Notes under the pieces: model-generated
Seen by the model: only the letters and a program-made list of their open reading frames with translations
What the model was told of the DNA's origin: nothing
Databases searched by the model: none
In this document: piece by piece, positions 50,611 to 59,260 of the stretch
Position numbering within the stretch: position 1 is the stretch's first letter
Layout: every line of letters starts with the position of its first letter
Source of the DNA: Jeongeupia chitinilytica
Lineage (GTDB): Bacteria > Pseudomonadota > Gammaproteobacteria > Burkholderiales > Chitinibacteraceae
Assembly (NCBI RefSeq): GCF_014652315.1
Contig: NZ_BMYO01000007.1
Span: forward strand, 227,471-291,470
Direction: 5' to 3'
DNA: 64,000 nucleotides
Position numbers and translations under genes: made by a program

Positions 50611-52146
50611 ATGAATCTTCTCAAATCGCTCGCCGCGGTGAGCTCGATGACGCTGGTGTCGCGCGTCCTCGGTTTCGCCCGCGACGCCATCGTCGCCCGG
50701 ATCTTCGGTGCGGGGATGATGACCGATGCCTTCTTCGTTGCCTTCAAGCTGCCCAACCTGCTGCGGCGGATTTTTGCCGAGGGGGCGTTCTCGCAGGCTT
50801 TCGTGCCGATTCTGGCCGAGTACAAGAGCCAGCAGGGCGAGGAAGCAGCCAAGACCTTCCTCGCCTACATTGCCGGCTTGCTGACGCTGGTCCTGGCGGT
50901 GGTGACGGTGCTCGGCATGATTGCCGCGCCGTGGGTGATCTGGGTGTCGGCGCCGGGTTTTACCGATACGCCGGAGAAGTTCGCGCTGACGAGCTCGCTG
51001 CTGCGGATCACCTTCCCTTATATCTTGCTGATCTCGCTCGCCTCGCTGGTCGGCGCGGTCCTGAATACCTGGAACCGCTTCTCGGTGCCGGCATTCGCAC
51101 CGACCTTCCTCAACATCAGCATGATCGTGTTCGCCCTGTGGGTGTCGCCGCACATGAACCCGCCGGTGCTGGCGCTGGGCTGGGCGGTGCTGGCCGGTGG
51201 CGTGCTGCAGCTGGGCTACCAGCTGCCCCACCTGAAAAAGGTCGGCATGCTGGTGCTGCCGCGGCTGAACCTGAAGGATGCCGGCGTCTGGCGTGTGCTC
51301 AAGCAGATGGGGCCGGCGGTGCTCGGCGTGTCGGTGACCCAGGTGTCGCTGATCATCAATACGATTTTCGCGTCCTTCCTCGTTTCCGGTTCGGTGTCGT
51401 GGATGTACTACGCCGACCGGCTGATGGAGTTCCCGTCCGGCGTGCTGGGCGTTGCGCTGGGCACCATCCTGTTGCCGTCGCTGTCGAAAACCCATGCCAG
51501 CAACGACAGCGCCGGCTACTCCGTGCTGCTCGACTGGGGTTTGCGGCTGTGTCTGCTGCTGGCGCTGCCGTCGGCCGTCGGGCTGGCCATCACCGCCGAA
51601 CCGCTGACCGCCTCGCTGTTCCAGTACGGCAAGTTCAGTGCGCACGATTCGCTGATGACCCAGTACGCGCTGATTGCCTATTCGGTCGGGCTGGTCGGGC
51701 TGATTCTGGTCAAGGTGCTGGCGCCGGGGTTCTATGCGCGGCAGAACATCCGCACGCCGGTGAAAATCGCGCTGCTGACGCTGGCGGTGACGCAGCTGAT
51801 GAATCTGGCCTTCATCTGGCATCTGAAACACGCCGGTCTGGCGCTGGCAATCGGCCTCGGTGCCTGCTTCAATGCCGGCCTGCTGTTCTGGAAGCTGCGC
51901 AGCCAGAACATCTTCCAGCCCCAGCCGGGCTGGCGCGCTTTCCTCATCAAGCTGTTCGTCGCCGTTGCAGTCATGGCCGCGACGCTGTGGGGCGTGATGG
52001 CGCTGATGCCGGATTGGGGTAGTGGCGCGATGGTTTCGCGGCTATTGCGTCTGGCCGTACTGGTCGCCGCCGGGGTGATCGCCTACTTCGGTGCGCTGGC
52101 GGCGCTGGGTTTCCGCCTCAGGGACTTCTCCCGCCGGGCCGCTTGA
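50611..52146 (+). CDS. murJ: Lipid II flippase MurJ
   Basis: 511 residues with about 14 membrane helices. N-terminal signature MNLLKSLAAVSSMTLVSRVL, GFARDAIVARIFGAG, AFKLPNLLRRIFAEGAFSQA. It moves lipid II across the inner membrane for peptidoglycan synthesis. The start at 50611 is the conserved one. Confidence 0.96.
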   Translation: MNLLKSLAAVSSMTLVSRVLGFARDAIVARIFGAGMMTDAFFVAFKLPNLLRRIFAEGAFSQAFVPILAEYKSQQGEEAAKTFLAYIAGLLTLVLAVVTVLGMIAAPWVIWVSAPGFTDTPEKFALTSSLLRITFPYILLISLASLVGAVLNTWNRFSVPAFAPTFLNISMIVFALWVSPHMNPPVLALGWAVLAGGVLQLGYQLPHLKKVGMLVLPRLNLKDAGVWRVLKQMGPAVLGVSVTQVSLIINTIFASFLVSGSVSWMYYADRLMEFPSGVLGVALGTILLPSLSKTHASNDSAGYSVLLDWGLRLCLLLALPSAVGLAITAEPLTASLFQYGKFSAHDSLMTQYALIAYSVGLVGLILVKVLAPGFYARQNIRTPVKIALLTLAVTQLMNLAFIWHLKHAGLALAIGLGACFNAGLLFWKLRSQNIFQPQPGWRAFLIKLFVAVAVMAATLWGVMALMPDWGSGAMVSRLLRLAVLVAAGVIAYFGALAALGFRLRDFSRRAA

Positions 52147-52160
52147 TCGCTTCGCAAGGA

Positions 52161-52188
52161 AAAACACGCCGGTTCGCCGGCGTGTTTT
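52161..52188 (+). terminator. Terminator after murJ
   Basis: AAAACACGCCGG-TTCG-CCGGCGTGTTTT, perfect stem; acts for murJ and faces the convergent membrane-protein gene. Confidence 0.88.
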
Positions 52189-52210
52189 GTTTTCGGCCAT
52201 GCCGCCGGTT

Positions 52211-52759
52211 TCAGCGACGAAAGCCGAGGATCAGCATCACCGCTGCACCGAGTGCGAGCAGGGCGCCACCGATCAGCCAGCGGGGCGCGGACGGACGGAC
52301 ACCGGCGCGAATGTCGAGCGTCAGATCGTGGACCGTCAGCGTCTGTGCACCGACCGCCGTCACGGTGATCGACAAGGTGTCGCCGCGTTCGAGCTCGATC
52401 GGGGCCAGACCCAGGCGCGTCGGCGTGCGGTCCGGGACCGCGTCGGAAGCGGTTTTGGCGTCGACGAAAACCAGCACCTCCTTGGCCAGCGGCAGGCCGT
52501 TCTGACTGACTTCGACGACGAAATCGGCGCGGTTCTCCGGCCCGAAACGGCGTCCGCCGACACTCCCCTTGAGAACGATGCCGACCGGTCCCTGCTCGAG
52601 GCCAACCGTTTGCGATACCGACTGGGGTGCCGGCGTCTGCAGCAGCGCATGGCTGCCGATCAGCTGGCCCGAAAAGAAACGGGCATAGATGTACCAGCCG
52701 GGGCCGACGGCGACACCGGCAAGCAACAGCAGCCACCACAGGCCGCGACCCGGTTCCAT
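52211..52759 (-). CDS. Membrane protein with periplasmic beta domain, unknown
   Basis: 182 residues. Membrane helices at about 6-26 (GLWWLLLLAGVAVGPGWYI) and 158-178 (LIGGALLALGAAVMLILGF) flank a beta-rich domain of about 120 residues. Start at 52759, 2 bp after the hisC stop, so the two are coupled. Not recognised. Confidence 0.75.
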   Translation of the reverse strand: MEPGRGLWWLLLLAGVAVGPGWYIYARFFSGQLIGSHALLQTPAPQSVSQTVGLEQGPVGIVLKGSVGGRRFGPENRADFVVEVSQNGLPLAKEVLVFVDAKTASDAVPDRTPTRLGLAPIELERGDTLSITVTAVGAQTLTVHDLTLDIRAGVRPSAPRWLIGGALLALGAAVMLILGFRR

Positions 52760-52761
52760 GC

Positions 52762-53820
52762 TCAGCCCAGTGTCGTTCGCAGCGCGGCGATCAGCGCATC
52801 GCACTCGGCATCGGTGCCGATCGAGATCCGCAGGTGCTGGTCGATACGGGGTGCCTTGAAGTGGCGGACGATCACGCCGTGCTCGCGCAGTCCGGCGGCG
52901 AGCCGGCCGGCGTCGTGTTGCGGATGACGGGCGAACACGAAGTTCGCCGCGCTCGGCAGCACGTCGAAACCCAGCGATGCCAATGCCGCGCCCAAGCGCT
53001 CGCGACTGGCGATCACCTTGTCGCAGGTGGCACGGAAGTAGGCTTCGTCGCCGAACGAGGCGCTGGCGCCGACGATGGCGAGGCGGTCGAGCGGATAGGA
53101 GTTGAAACTGTTCTTGACGCGTTCCAGTGCCTCGATCAGTTGCAGGTGGCCGAGCGCAAAGCCGACGCGCAGCCCGGCGAGCGAGCGGCTTTTCGACAGC
53201 GTCTGCACGACCAGCAGGTTCGGGTAACGCTCGATCAGTGCAATCGCGCTGTCGCCACCGAAATCGATATAGGCCTCGTCGATGACGACGACCACGTCGG
53301 GCTGGCGTTGCAGCAGCCGCTCGATATCGGCCAGCGGCAGCAGTCGGCCGGTCGGCGCGTTCGGATTCGGGAAAATGATCGCGCCGGCATCACCCTCGTA
53401 ATCCGCCACGTCGATTTCGAACGCATCGTTCAGCGGCACCGTCCGGTAGTCGATCTGATACAGCCCGCAGTACACCGGATAGAAGCTGTAGCTGATGTCC
53501 GGGAACAGCAGTGGCTTGTCGTGCTTGAGCAGGGCGCAGAAGGCATGCGCCAGCACTTCGTCCGAACCGTTGCCGACGAAGACGTGCTCGCGCCCGAGGC
53601 CGTGGTAGGCGGCGATCGCATCCTTGAGCTGGTCGGCGTTCGGGTCCGGGTAGAGCCGCAGCGCGTCGCTGTTGGCCTCGTGCATTGCAGCGAGCACCGC
53701 CGGCGACGGGCCGTACGGGTTCTCGTTGGTATTGAGCTTGACGAGTTTTTGCAGCTTCGGCTGTTCGCCCGGAACGTACGGGGTCAGCGTGTGGACGATC
53801 GGGCTCCAGAATCGGCTCAT
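52762..53820 (-). CDS. hisC: Histidinol-phosphate aminotransferase
   Basis: 352 residues, class I/II aminotransferase. LNTNENPYGPSP, GNGSDEVLAHAF, NPNAPTGRLL, DEAYIDF and the PLP lysine K210 in TLSKSRSLAGLR. Converts imidazole acetol phosphate to histidinol phosphate. No other his genes are near, so it stands outside the his operon, as is common in this group; an alternative substrate such as aromatic keto acids is possible. Confidence 0.93.
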   Translation of the reverse strand: MSRFWSPIVHTLTPYVPGEQPKLQKLVKLNTNENPYGPSPAVLAAMHEANSDALRLYPDPNADQLKDAIAAYHGLGREHVFVGNGSDEVLAHAFCALLKHDKPLLFPDISYSFYPVYCGLYQIDYRTVPLNDAFEIDVADYEGDAGAIIFPNPNAPTGRLLPLADIERLLQRQPDVVVVIDEAYIDFGGDSAIALIERYPNLLVVQTLSKSRSLAGLRVGFALGHLQLIEALERVKNSFNSYPLDRLAIVGASASFGDEAYFRATCDKVIASRERLGAALASLGFDVLPSAANFVFARHPQHDAGRLAAGLREHGVIVRHFKAPRIDQHLRISIGTDAECDALIAALRTTLG

Positions 53821-53909
53821 GGCGGTCTCGTGTGCAGGGAAATCGGGTGGTCGGACCGAGCCTACCGCAGTCCGCTGGCGTACCCAAGCGCCAGCGTGCT
53901 ACGGCGTGT

Positions 53910-54623
53910 TCAGTCGGCGCTGAGGACGAAGACGGTCGGGCGCTTGTGCAGCTCGGGCTTCGGCCCGCGGCGCCAGTCGGCGACGGTCCGGCTCCTGATC
54001 CACTCGTCGGCGCCGGTCAGTTCGCGTGCAACGGTGATGTGGGTGCCGGGGCTGCAGTGCTGGATCAGCGCCGCGAACAGCGCATCGTTGCGGTACGGCG
54101 TTTCGATGAACAGTTCGGCCTGCTTTTCCTTGCGCGAACTCGCTTCGAGATTTCGGATGGCCGCGAGCCGGTCGCCGTCGCCGGTCGGCAGGTAGCCGTT
54201 GAAGCGGAATTTCTGGCCGTTGGCGCCCGACGCCATCAGTGCGAGCAGGATCGACGACGGACCGACCAGCGGGACGACGCGCACGCCGCGCGCGTGCGCC
54301 AGCCGCACCAGCCTCGCGCCCGGATCGGCGACACCGGGGCAGCCGGCTTCGGACATCAGTCCGACGTCGTGGCCGGCCAGCAGCGGTGCGAGCAGGTCGG
54401 CGAGTTCGCCGTCCTTGGTGTGCTCGTTCAGTTCGTTCATCGTCAGGCTGCGCAGTTCGTGCGGCGTACCGAACAGCTTGAGATGGGCGCGCGCCGTTTT
54501 CGACGCTTCGACGACGAAATGGGTCAGCGTACGGGCAATGGCCAGCGCGTCGGCAGGCAGTACGCTGTCGAGGGTGTCGTCGGCCAGCGGAACCGGAATC
54601 AGATAAAGAATGCCCTTGCTCAT
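53910..54623 (-). CDS. RsmI-like SAM-dependent methyltransferase (tetrapyrrole methylase fold)
   Basis: 237 residues. GILYLIPVPLADD start, the SEAGCPGVADPGARLV loop, VVPLVGPSSILLALMASG and IETPYRNDAL. It belongs to the rsmI (16S rRNA C1402 2'-O-methylase) relatives but is shorter and lacks the canonical GTLYVVATPIGNL start; it looks like the separate paralogue group found beside maf. Overlaps maf by 4 bp. Confidence 0.82.
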   Translation of the reverse strand: MSKGILYLIPVPLADDTLDSVLPADALAIARTLTHFVVEASKTARAHLKLFGTPHELRSLTMNELNEHTKDGELADLLAPLLAGHDVGLMSEAGCPGVADPGARLVRLAHARGVRVVPLVGPSSILLALMASGANGQKFRFNGYLPTGDGDRLAAIRNLEASSRKEKQAELFIETPYRNDALFAALIQHCSPGTHITVARELTGADEWIRSRTVADWRRGPKPELHKRPTVFVLSAD

Positions 54624-55219
54624 AGGATGGCGATGCCTTCTTCGTTCAGCATGTCGATCAGTGCGATCAGCGGCAGGCCGATGATGGCTGCCGGGTCGGT
54701 CGATTCGATCGCGGCGATCAGCGCGATGCCGAGGCCCTCGGTTTTGGCGCTGCCGGCGCAGTCGTAGGGTTGGTCTTTCAATAGATAGCGTTCGATCGCC
54801 GCATCGTCGGCGTGGCGCATCGTGACCCGGGTGACGTCGGTGTGGGTTTGCGTGCGGCCGGTTGCTGCGTTGTGCAATGCCACGGCGGTGTGGAATTCGA
54901 TCGTCCGGCCGCGCATGGCCTGCAGTTGGGCAACGGCGCGTGCATGCGTGCCGGGCTTGCCCAGCTGGACGCCGTCGAGCAGGGCCACCTGGTCCGAGCC
55001 GATCAGCAGCGCGCCGGGGAAGCGCGATGCCAGAGCAACGGCCTTGGCGATGGCCAGACGCAGGCTGGTCTGTGCGGCAGTCTCATTGCTGAGCGGGGTT
55101 TCATCGACATCGGGGCTGGCGGTTTCGAACGGCAGTTGCAATCGTTCGAGCAGTTCGCGCCGGTAGCGCGAGGTGGAAGCCAGCACGAGGGCCGGCGAGC
55201 GAAGCACTTGTTTTTGCAT
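54620..55219 (-). CDS. maf: Maf-family nucleotide pyrophosphatase (YceF-like)
   Basis: 199 residues. LVLASTSRYRRELLERLQLP, DVDETPLSNETA, LIGSDQVALLDG and KTEGLGIALIAAIESTDP. Hydrolyses modified nucleotide triphosphates (YceF prefers m7GTP). Divergent from yceD, the same order as the E. coli yceF-yceD-rpmF-plsX region. Confidence 0.92.
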   Translation of the reverse strand: MQKQVLRSPALVLASTSRYRRELLERLQLPFETASPDVDETPLSNETAAQTSLRLAIAKAVALASRFPGALLIGSDQVALLDGVQLGKPGTHARAVAQLQAMRGRTIEFHTAVALHNAATGRTQTHTDVTRVTMRHADDAAIERYLLKDQPYDCAGSAKTEGLGIALIAAIESTDPAAIIGLPLIALIDMLNEEGIAIL

Positions 55220-55249
55220 TGGAAATCCGTCGCACCGGGCGGAAAGGTT

Positions 55250-55279
55250 TTGACATCGGTAGGACGGAAATTATATCAT
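55250..55279 (+). promoter_or_regulatory. Sigma-70 promoter of yceD-rpmF-plsX-fab
   Basis: TTGACA (55250-55255), 18-base spacer, TATCAT (55274-55279), 25 bp before yceD. Confidence 0.72.
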
Positions 55280-55303
55280 GCGCGGTTTCTGGTTCGTTGG
55301 CTC

Positions 55304-55804
55304 ATGGGTATGACGGTCATTCATAGCGCCGAATTTGCCCGCGAGGGTGGCGTGCTCGACGGGGTGATCCCGGTGGCAGCAATGCTGCGGCTGAGCGATC
55401 AGCTGGCAAGCAGTGGCGGAGAAATCCGCTGGTCGCTGAGCGGATCGGTCGACCGGTTCGAACGCCCGCGGCTGAACCTGACTGTATCGGGTGAGCTGCA
55501 GCTGGTCTGTCAGCGTTGCCTTGCGCCGATGGCGTGGTCACTCGATGTGAGTACCGTTCTGACGCAGTTTCCCACCGAGGAGCAGGCCGACGAGGCCGCG
55601 GAACTCGACGAAACGCTCGAAACGGTACTGATCGATCCCGCGCTGGATGTACCGGCGCTGATCGAGGAAGAAGTGCTGCTGGCCTTGCCGTACGCGCCGC
55701 TGCATGAGCAGTGCGCAGCGCCCGGCGACGAGCCGCTGCAAAGCAATACCAAACCGAATCCGTTTGCTGTCCTGGCTCAAATGAAAACCAGGAAAGCGGA
55801 GTAA
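55304..55804 (+). CDS. yceD: YceD/DUF177 protein (23S rRNA accumulation)
   Basis: 166 residues, acidic. ELQLVCQRCLAPMAWSL has the conserved C-x-R-C motif of DUF177, LPYAPLHEQC is the second motif, ending with a Pro-Phe-Ala-Val-Leu segment. YceD is linked to 23S rRNA/50S biogenesis. It precedes rpmF as in most bacteria. An ATG two codons downstream is an alternative start. Confidence 0.92.
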   Translation: MGMTVIHSAEFAREGGVLDGVIPVAAMLRLSDQLASSGGEIRWSLSGSVDRFERPRLNLTVSGELQLVCQRCLAPMAWSLDVSTVLTQFPTEEQADEAAELDETLETVLIDPALDVPALIEEEVLLALPYAPLHEQCAAPGDEPLQSNTKPNPFAVLAQMKTRKAE

Positions 55805-55844
55805 CTGAAACAGTAGTTTTTTCTGGTTTTCAAGGAGTTTTATC

Positions 55845-56024
55845 ATGGCCGTTCAACAGAATAAGAAGTCCCCGTCCAAGCGCGGCATGCATCGTGCGCA
55901 CGATTTCCTGACCGCTCCGGCGCTGTCGGTCGACGCGCAAACCGGTGAAGTGCATCGTCCGCATCACATCTCGCCGAACGGTTTCTACAAGGGCCGTCGC
56001 GTGATCAAGGCCAAGGGCGAATAA
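55845..56024 (+). CDS. rpmF: Ribosomal protein bL32
   Basis: 59 residues: MAVQQNKKSPSKRGMHRAHD start, HRPHHISPNGFYKGRRVI. This is the zinc-free (C-minus) type, with no CxxC pairs. CAAGGAG ribosome site upstream. Between yceD and plsX, the conserved position. Confidence 0.97.
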   Translation: MAVQQNKKSPSKRGMHRAHDFLTAPALSVDAQTGEVHRPHHISPNGFYKGRRVIKAKGE

Positions 56025-56044
56025 GTCCTGCGCAAAAACGCATT

Positions 56045-56064
56045 TATAACCAATCGGTTATGAT
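56045..56064. promoter_or_regulatory. Palindrome upstream of plsX, candidate operator
   Basis: TTATAACC-AATC-GGTTATGA: eight-base arms with one mismatch, size and symmetry of a TetR-family site. It lies 21 bp past rpmF and 63 bp before plsX, at the head of the fatty-acid genes. Confidence 0.5.
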
Positions 56065-56099
56065 AACGGCGCAAGCGAGCCATCTCGCTTGCGCCGTTC
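56065..56099 (+). terminator. 15-bp hairpin between rpmF and plsX
   Basis: A perfect 15-bp inverted repeat beginning AACGGCGCAAGCGAG (56065/66-56080) with a four-base loop. No real T run follows, so it is more likely an attenuator or RNA-processing site than a full terminator. Confidence 0.6.
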
Positions 56100-56126
56100 G
56101 CCATTCTGGATTCTGCCTTGTCTGCC

Positions 56127-57173
56127 ATGGACATTACTGTCGCTGTCGATGCGATGGGCGGCGACCACGGGACTCACGTCACCGTGCCGGCCGTTCTGCG
56201 CTTCCTCGACCAACATCCCAACGTCAATGTCGTCCTCGTCGGCCTGCCCGATGCGATCGACGTCGAGCTCCGCGCGCATAAGGCGCAGCTGGGCCCGCGT
56301 CTGCGCGTCCACGCCGCCAGCGAGGTCGTGACGATGGACGAGTCGCCCCAGTCGGCGATGAAGAACAAGAAAGATTCGTCGATGCGCGTGGCGATCAACC
56401 TCGTGAAGTCCGGCGAGGCGCACGCCTGCGTGTCGGCCGGCAATACCGGGGCACTGATGGCCACCGCGCGTTTCGTGCTCAAGACCATCGACGGCATCGA
56501 ACGTCCGGCGATCGCCAAGATGATGCCCTCGGTCAAGGGCACGGAAACCTGTGTGCTCGACCTCGGCGCCAACGTCGACTGCACGCCGCTGCAGCTGGTG
56601 CAGTTCGCGGTGATGGGCTCGTCGCTGTTTGCCGCGGTCAAGGGCAAGGACGCGCCGGCCATCGGCCTGCTCAACATCGGTTCCGAAGACATCAAGGGTA
56701 CCGACGTGATCAAGCAGACCGCCGAACTGCTGCGATCCAGCCGTTTGAACTTCGTCGGCAACGTCGAAGGGAACGACCTGTACTCGGGCGCGGTCGATGT
56801 CATTGTGACCGACGGATTCACCGGCAATGTCGCGCTGAAGACCTCCGAAGGCATCGCCAAGATGATGGAGCGTTTCCTGCGCGAGGAATTCACCCGCAAC
56901 GCCTTCACCAAGGCGCTGGCGATGGCCGCATGGCCGGTGCTGTCGCGCTTCAAGAAGCGCGTCGACCCGCGCCGCTTCAACGGTGCGTCGCTGGTCGGTC
57001 TCAAGGGCATCGTTGTCAAAAGTCATGGCGGTGCCGACCGGATGGCGTTCTACTGGGCGCTCAAGCAGGCGGCCGACGAGGCGCGTGCCGGCGTGACCCA
57101 GCGCATCGCCGAACAGGTTCAGCAACAACTTGCCGACCTCGCTGCCCGCCCGGCTGCGGCGGCAGACCAATAA
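56127..57173 (+). CDS. plsX: Phosphate acyltransferase
   Basis: 348 residues. MDITVAVDAMGGDHGTHVTV start, SAGNTGALMATARFVL, LDLGANVDCTPLQLVQFAVMG, SEDIKGTDVIKQT, VTDGFTGNVALKTSEG. Makes acyl-phosphate from acyl-ACP for phospholipid synthesis. An in-frame TTG nine bases upstream is less likely. First of the lipid genes. Confidence 0.96.
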   Translation: MDITVAVDAMGGDHGTHVTVPAVLRFLDQHPNVNVVLVGLPDAIDVELRAHKAQLGPRLRVHAASEVVTMDESPQSAMKNKKDSSMRVAINLVKSGEAHACVSAGNTGALMATARFVLKTIDGIERPAIAKMMPSVKGTETCVLDLGANVDCTPLQLVQFAVMGSSLFAAVKGKDAPAIGLLNIGSEDIKGTDVIKQTAELLRSSRLNFVGNVEGNDLYSGAVDVIVTDGFTGNVALKTSEGIAKMMERFLREEFTRNAFTKALAMAAWPVLSRFKKRVDPRRFNGASLVGLKGIVVKSHGGADRMAFYWALKQAADEARAGVTQRIAEQVQQQLADLAARPAAAADQ

Positions 57174-57194
57174 ACCCATACGCAGGAAGCATTC

Positions 57195-58151
57195 ATGTAC
57201 GCGCGCATCGCCGGAACCGGCTCTTACCTGCCTGAACACATCCTGACCAACGCGGCGCTGGCCCAGCGTGTCGATACCAGCGACGAATGGATCGCCAGTC
57301 GTACCGGCATCCGTCAGCGCCACATCGCCGCCGACACCGAGTCCACCTCGGATCTGGCGCTCAAGGCTGCCGAGCGTGCGCTGCTTGCCGCGAGCACCGC
57401 GCCGGAAGAGGTCGATCTGATCATCGTTGCGACGACGACGCCGGACCACGTGTTCCCGTCGACCGCCTGCACGGTGCAGGACAAGCTCGGCCTGCACGGT
57501 TTCCCGGCCTTCGACGTTCAGGCCGTCTGTGCCGGCTTCGTCTATGCGCTGACTGTGGCCGATGCAATGATCAAGTCCGGCGCTGCCCGCTGTGCGGTGG
57601 TGATCGGTGCCGAGAAGCTGTCGAACATCATCGACTGGAACGACCGGACCACCTGCGTGCTGTTCGGCGACGGTGCCGGCGCCGTGGTGCTCAAGGCGTC
57701 CGACGAGCCGGGCATCCTCGCGTCGAAGCTGCATGCCGACGGCCGTTACCGCGGCATCCTCAACGCACCGGGCCACCTGAAACAGGGTCAGGTCGAAGGT
57801 TCGCCGTGGATCTACATGGATGGCGGTGCCGTCTTCAAGTTTGCCGTGCGTGCGCTGGCCGACGTGGCCAACGAAACGCTGGCAGCGGCCGGGGTCGATC
57901 AGGCCGATGTCGACTGGCTGGTGCCGCACCAGGCCAATCTGCGCATCATCGAATCGACGGCCAAGCACCTGCACCTGAGCATGGACAAAGTCATCGTGAC
58001 CGTCGACAAGCACGGCAACACGTCGGCCGCTTCGATTCCGCTGGCGCTCGACGAGGGGGTCAGGACCGGCAAGATCCAGCGAGGGCAGACGGTGCTGCTC
58101 GAGGGGATCGGTGGCGGATTCGCCTGGGGCTCGGTCCTCTTCGAATTCTGA
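57195..58151 (+). CDS. fabH: 3-oxoacyl-ACP synthase III
   Basis: 318 residues. Catalytic triad C112 (AVCAGF), H245 (PHQANLRI) and N275 (HGNTSAAS). DTSDEWIASRTGIRQRH is the family N-terminal motif. It starts fatty-acid synthesis by joining acetyl-CoA and malonyl-ACP. AGGAAG site upstream, 21 bp after plsX. Confidence 0.97.
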   Translation: MYARIAGTGSYLPEHILTNAALAQRVDTSDEWIASRTGIRQRHIAADTESTSDLALKAAERALLAASTAPEEVDLIIVATTTPDHVFPSTACTVQDKLGLHGFPAFDVQAVCAGFVYALTVADAMIKSGAARCAVVIGAEKLSNIIDWNDRTTCVLFGDGAGAVVLKASDEPGILASKLHADGRYRGILNAPGHLKQGQVEGSPWIYMDGGAVFKFAVRALADVANETLAAAGVDQADVDWLVPHQANLRIIESTAKHLHLSMDKVIVTVDKHGNTSAASIPLALDEGVRTGKIQRGQTVLLEGIGGGFAWGSVLFEF

Positions 58152-58153
58152 TG

Positions 58154-58179
58154 AAAACGGCGCAGCGATGCGCCGTTTT
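58154..58179 (+). terminator. Hairpin after fabH
   Basis: AAAACGGCGCA and TGCGCCGTTTT around a four-base loop. Within the fab cluster, so probably partial termination. Confidence 0.75.
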
Positions 58180-58242
58180 AGCGTTCAAATAACTGTTTGA
58201 ATTTTGTTGCCCGGCATGGCCGGGACGAACAAGGAGCATGAA

Positions 58243-59172
58243 ATGGCATTGGCTTTCGTCTTTCCGGGCCAGGGTTCGCAATCGCTGGGCATGATGAACG
58301 GTTTCGCCGACGACGCATCGGTGCGCCAGACGTTCGACGAGGCCAGTGCGGTCCTCGGTCAGGACCTGTGGGCGATGTGTGCCGAAGGTGCCGATGCGGC
58401 CGTGATCAACGCCACGGTCAATACCCAGCCGCTGATGCTGACGGCCAGCGTCGCGATCTTCCGCGCCTGGCGCGCCGCCGGTGGTGCCGCTCCGGCGATG
58501 GCCGCCGGCCATTCGCTTGGCGAATACAGCGCGCTGGCTGCCGCAGGCAGCATTGCGTTTGCCGATGCGGTCAAGCTGGTGCGCCTGCGTGCCGAGGCGA
58601 TGCAGTCGGCGGTCCCGGAGGGCGAGGGCGCCATGGCGGCCATCCTCGGCCTGCCGGATGACGTGATCGTCGCAGCCTGCCTCGAGGCGGCGCAGGGCGA
58701 CGTGGTCGAAGCGGTCAACTTCAATTCGCCGGGCCAGGTCGTCATTGCCGGCAGCAAGGCGGCAGTCGAGCGCGCCATGGCGTTGTGCAAGGACAAGGGG
58801 GCCAAGCGTGCGCTGCCGCTGCCGGTGTCGGTGCCGTCGCACTGTGCGCTGATGAAGCCCGCCGCCGAAAAACTGGCAGCTGCGCTGACGCAGGTGCATG
58901 TGGCTGCGCCGGAGTTTCCGGTGCTGCACAATGCCGACGTCGTCGCCTATACCGATCCGGCGCAGATTCGCGACGCGCTGGTGCGTCAGCTGTACCAGCC
59001 GGTTCGCTGGGTCGGCTCGGTGCAGAAGATGGCGGCCGACGGTGCCACCGTGTTCGCCGAATGCGGTCCGGGCAAGGTGCTGACCGGCCTCGACAAGCGC
59101 ATTGCCGAGAGCGCACAGCACCTTGCGCTGGGCGATGTGGCGGCATTCGATGCGCTGAAGGCATTGCTGTAA
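58243..59172 (+). CDS. fabD: Malonyl-CoA-ACP transacylase
   Basis: 309 residues. MALAFVFPGQGSQSLGMM start, nucleophile S91 in AGHSLGEYSAL, catalytic His in PVSVPSHCALMKPA. AAGGAG upstream. Supplies malonyl-ACP. Confidence 0.96.
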   Translation: MALAFVFPGQGSQSLGMMNGFADDASVRQTFDEASAVLGQDLWAMCAEGADAAVINATVNTQPLMLTASVAIFRAWRAAGGAAPAMAAGHSLGEYSALAAAGSIAFADAVKLVRLRAEAMQSAVPEGEGAMAAILGLPDDVIVAACLEAAQGDVVEAVNFNSPGQVVIAGSKAAVERAMALCKDKGAKRALPLPVSVPSHCALMKPAAEKLAAALTQVHVAAPEFPVLHNADVVAYTDPAQIRDALVRQLYQPVRWVGSVQKMAADGATVFAECGPGKVLTGLDKRIAESAQHLALGDVAAFDALKALL

Positions 59173-59260
59173 CCCGAACGAATTACTCTGGTGGGCCACA
59201 GGCTGGCGCACCGCATCATGATCCGGTGTGGCAGGGCCGCACCGCTACAAGGAAGCTGCA

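Noticed and set aside
56058..58013. 651-codon frame antisense to plsX-fabH
   Set aside because: Spans two unrelated conserved genes and an intergenic hairpin; no signature.
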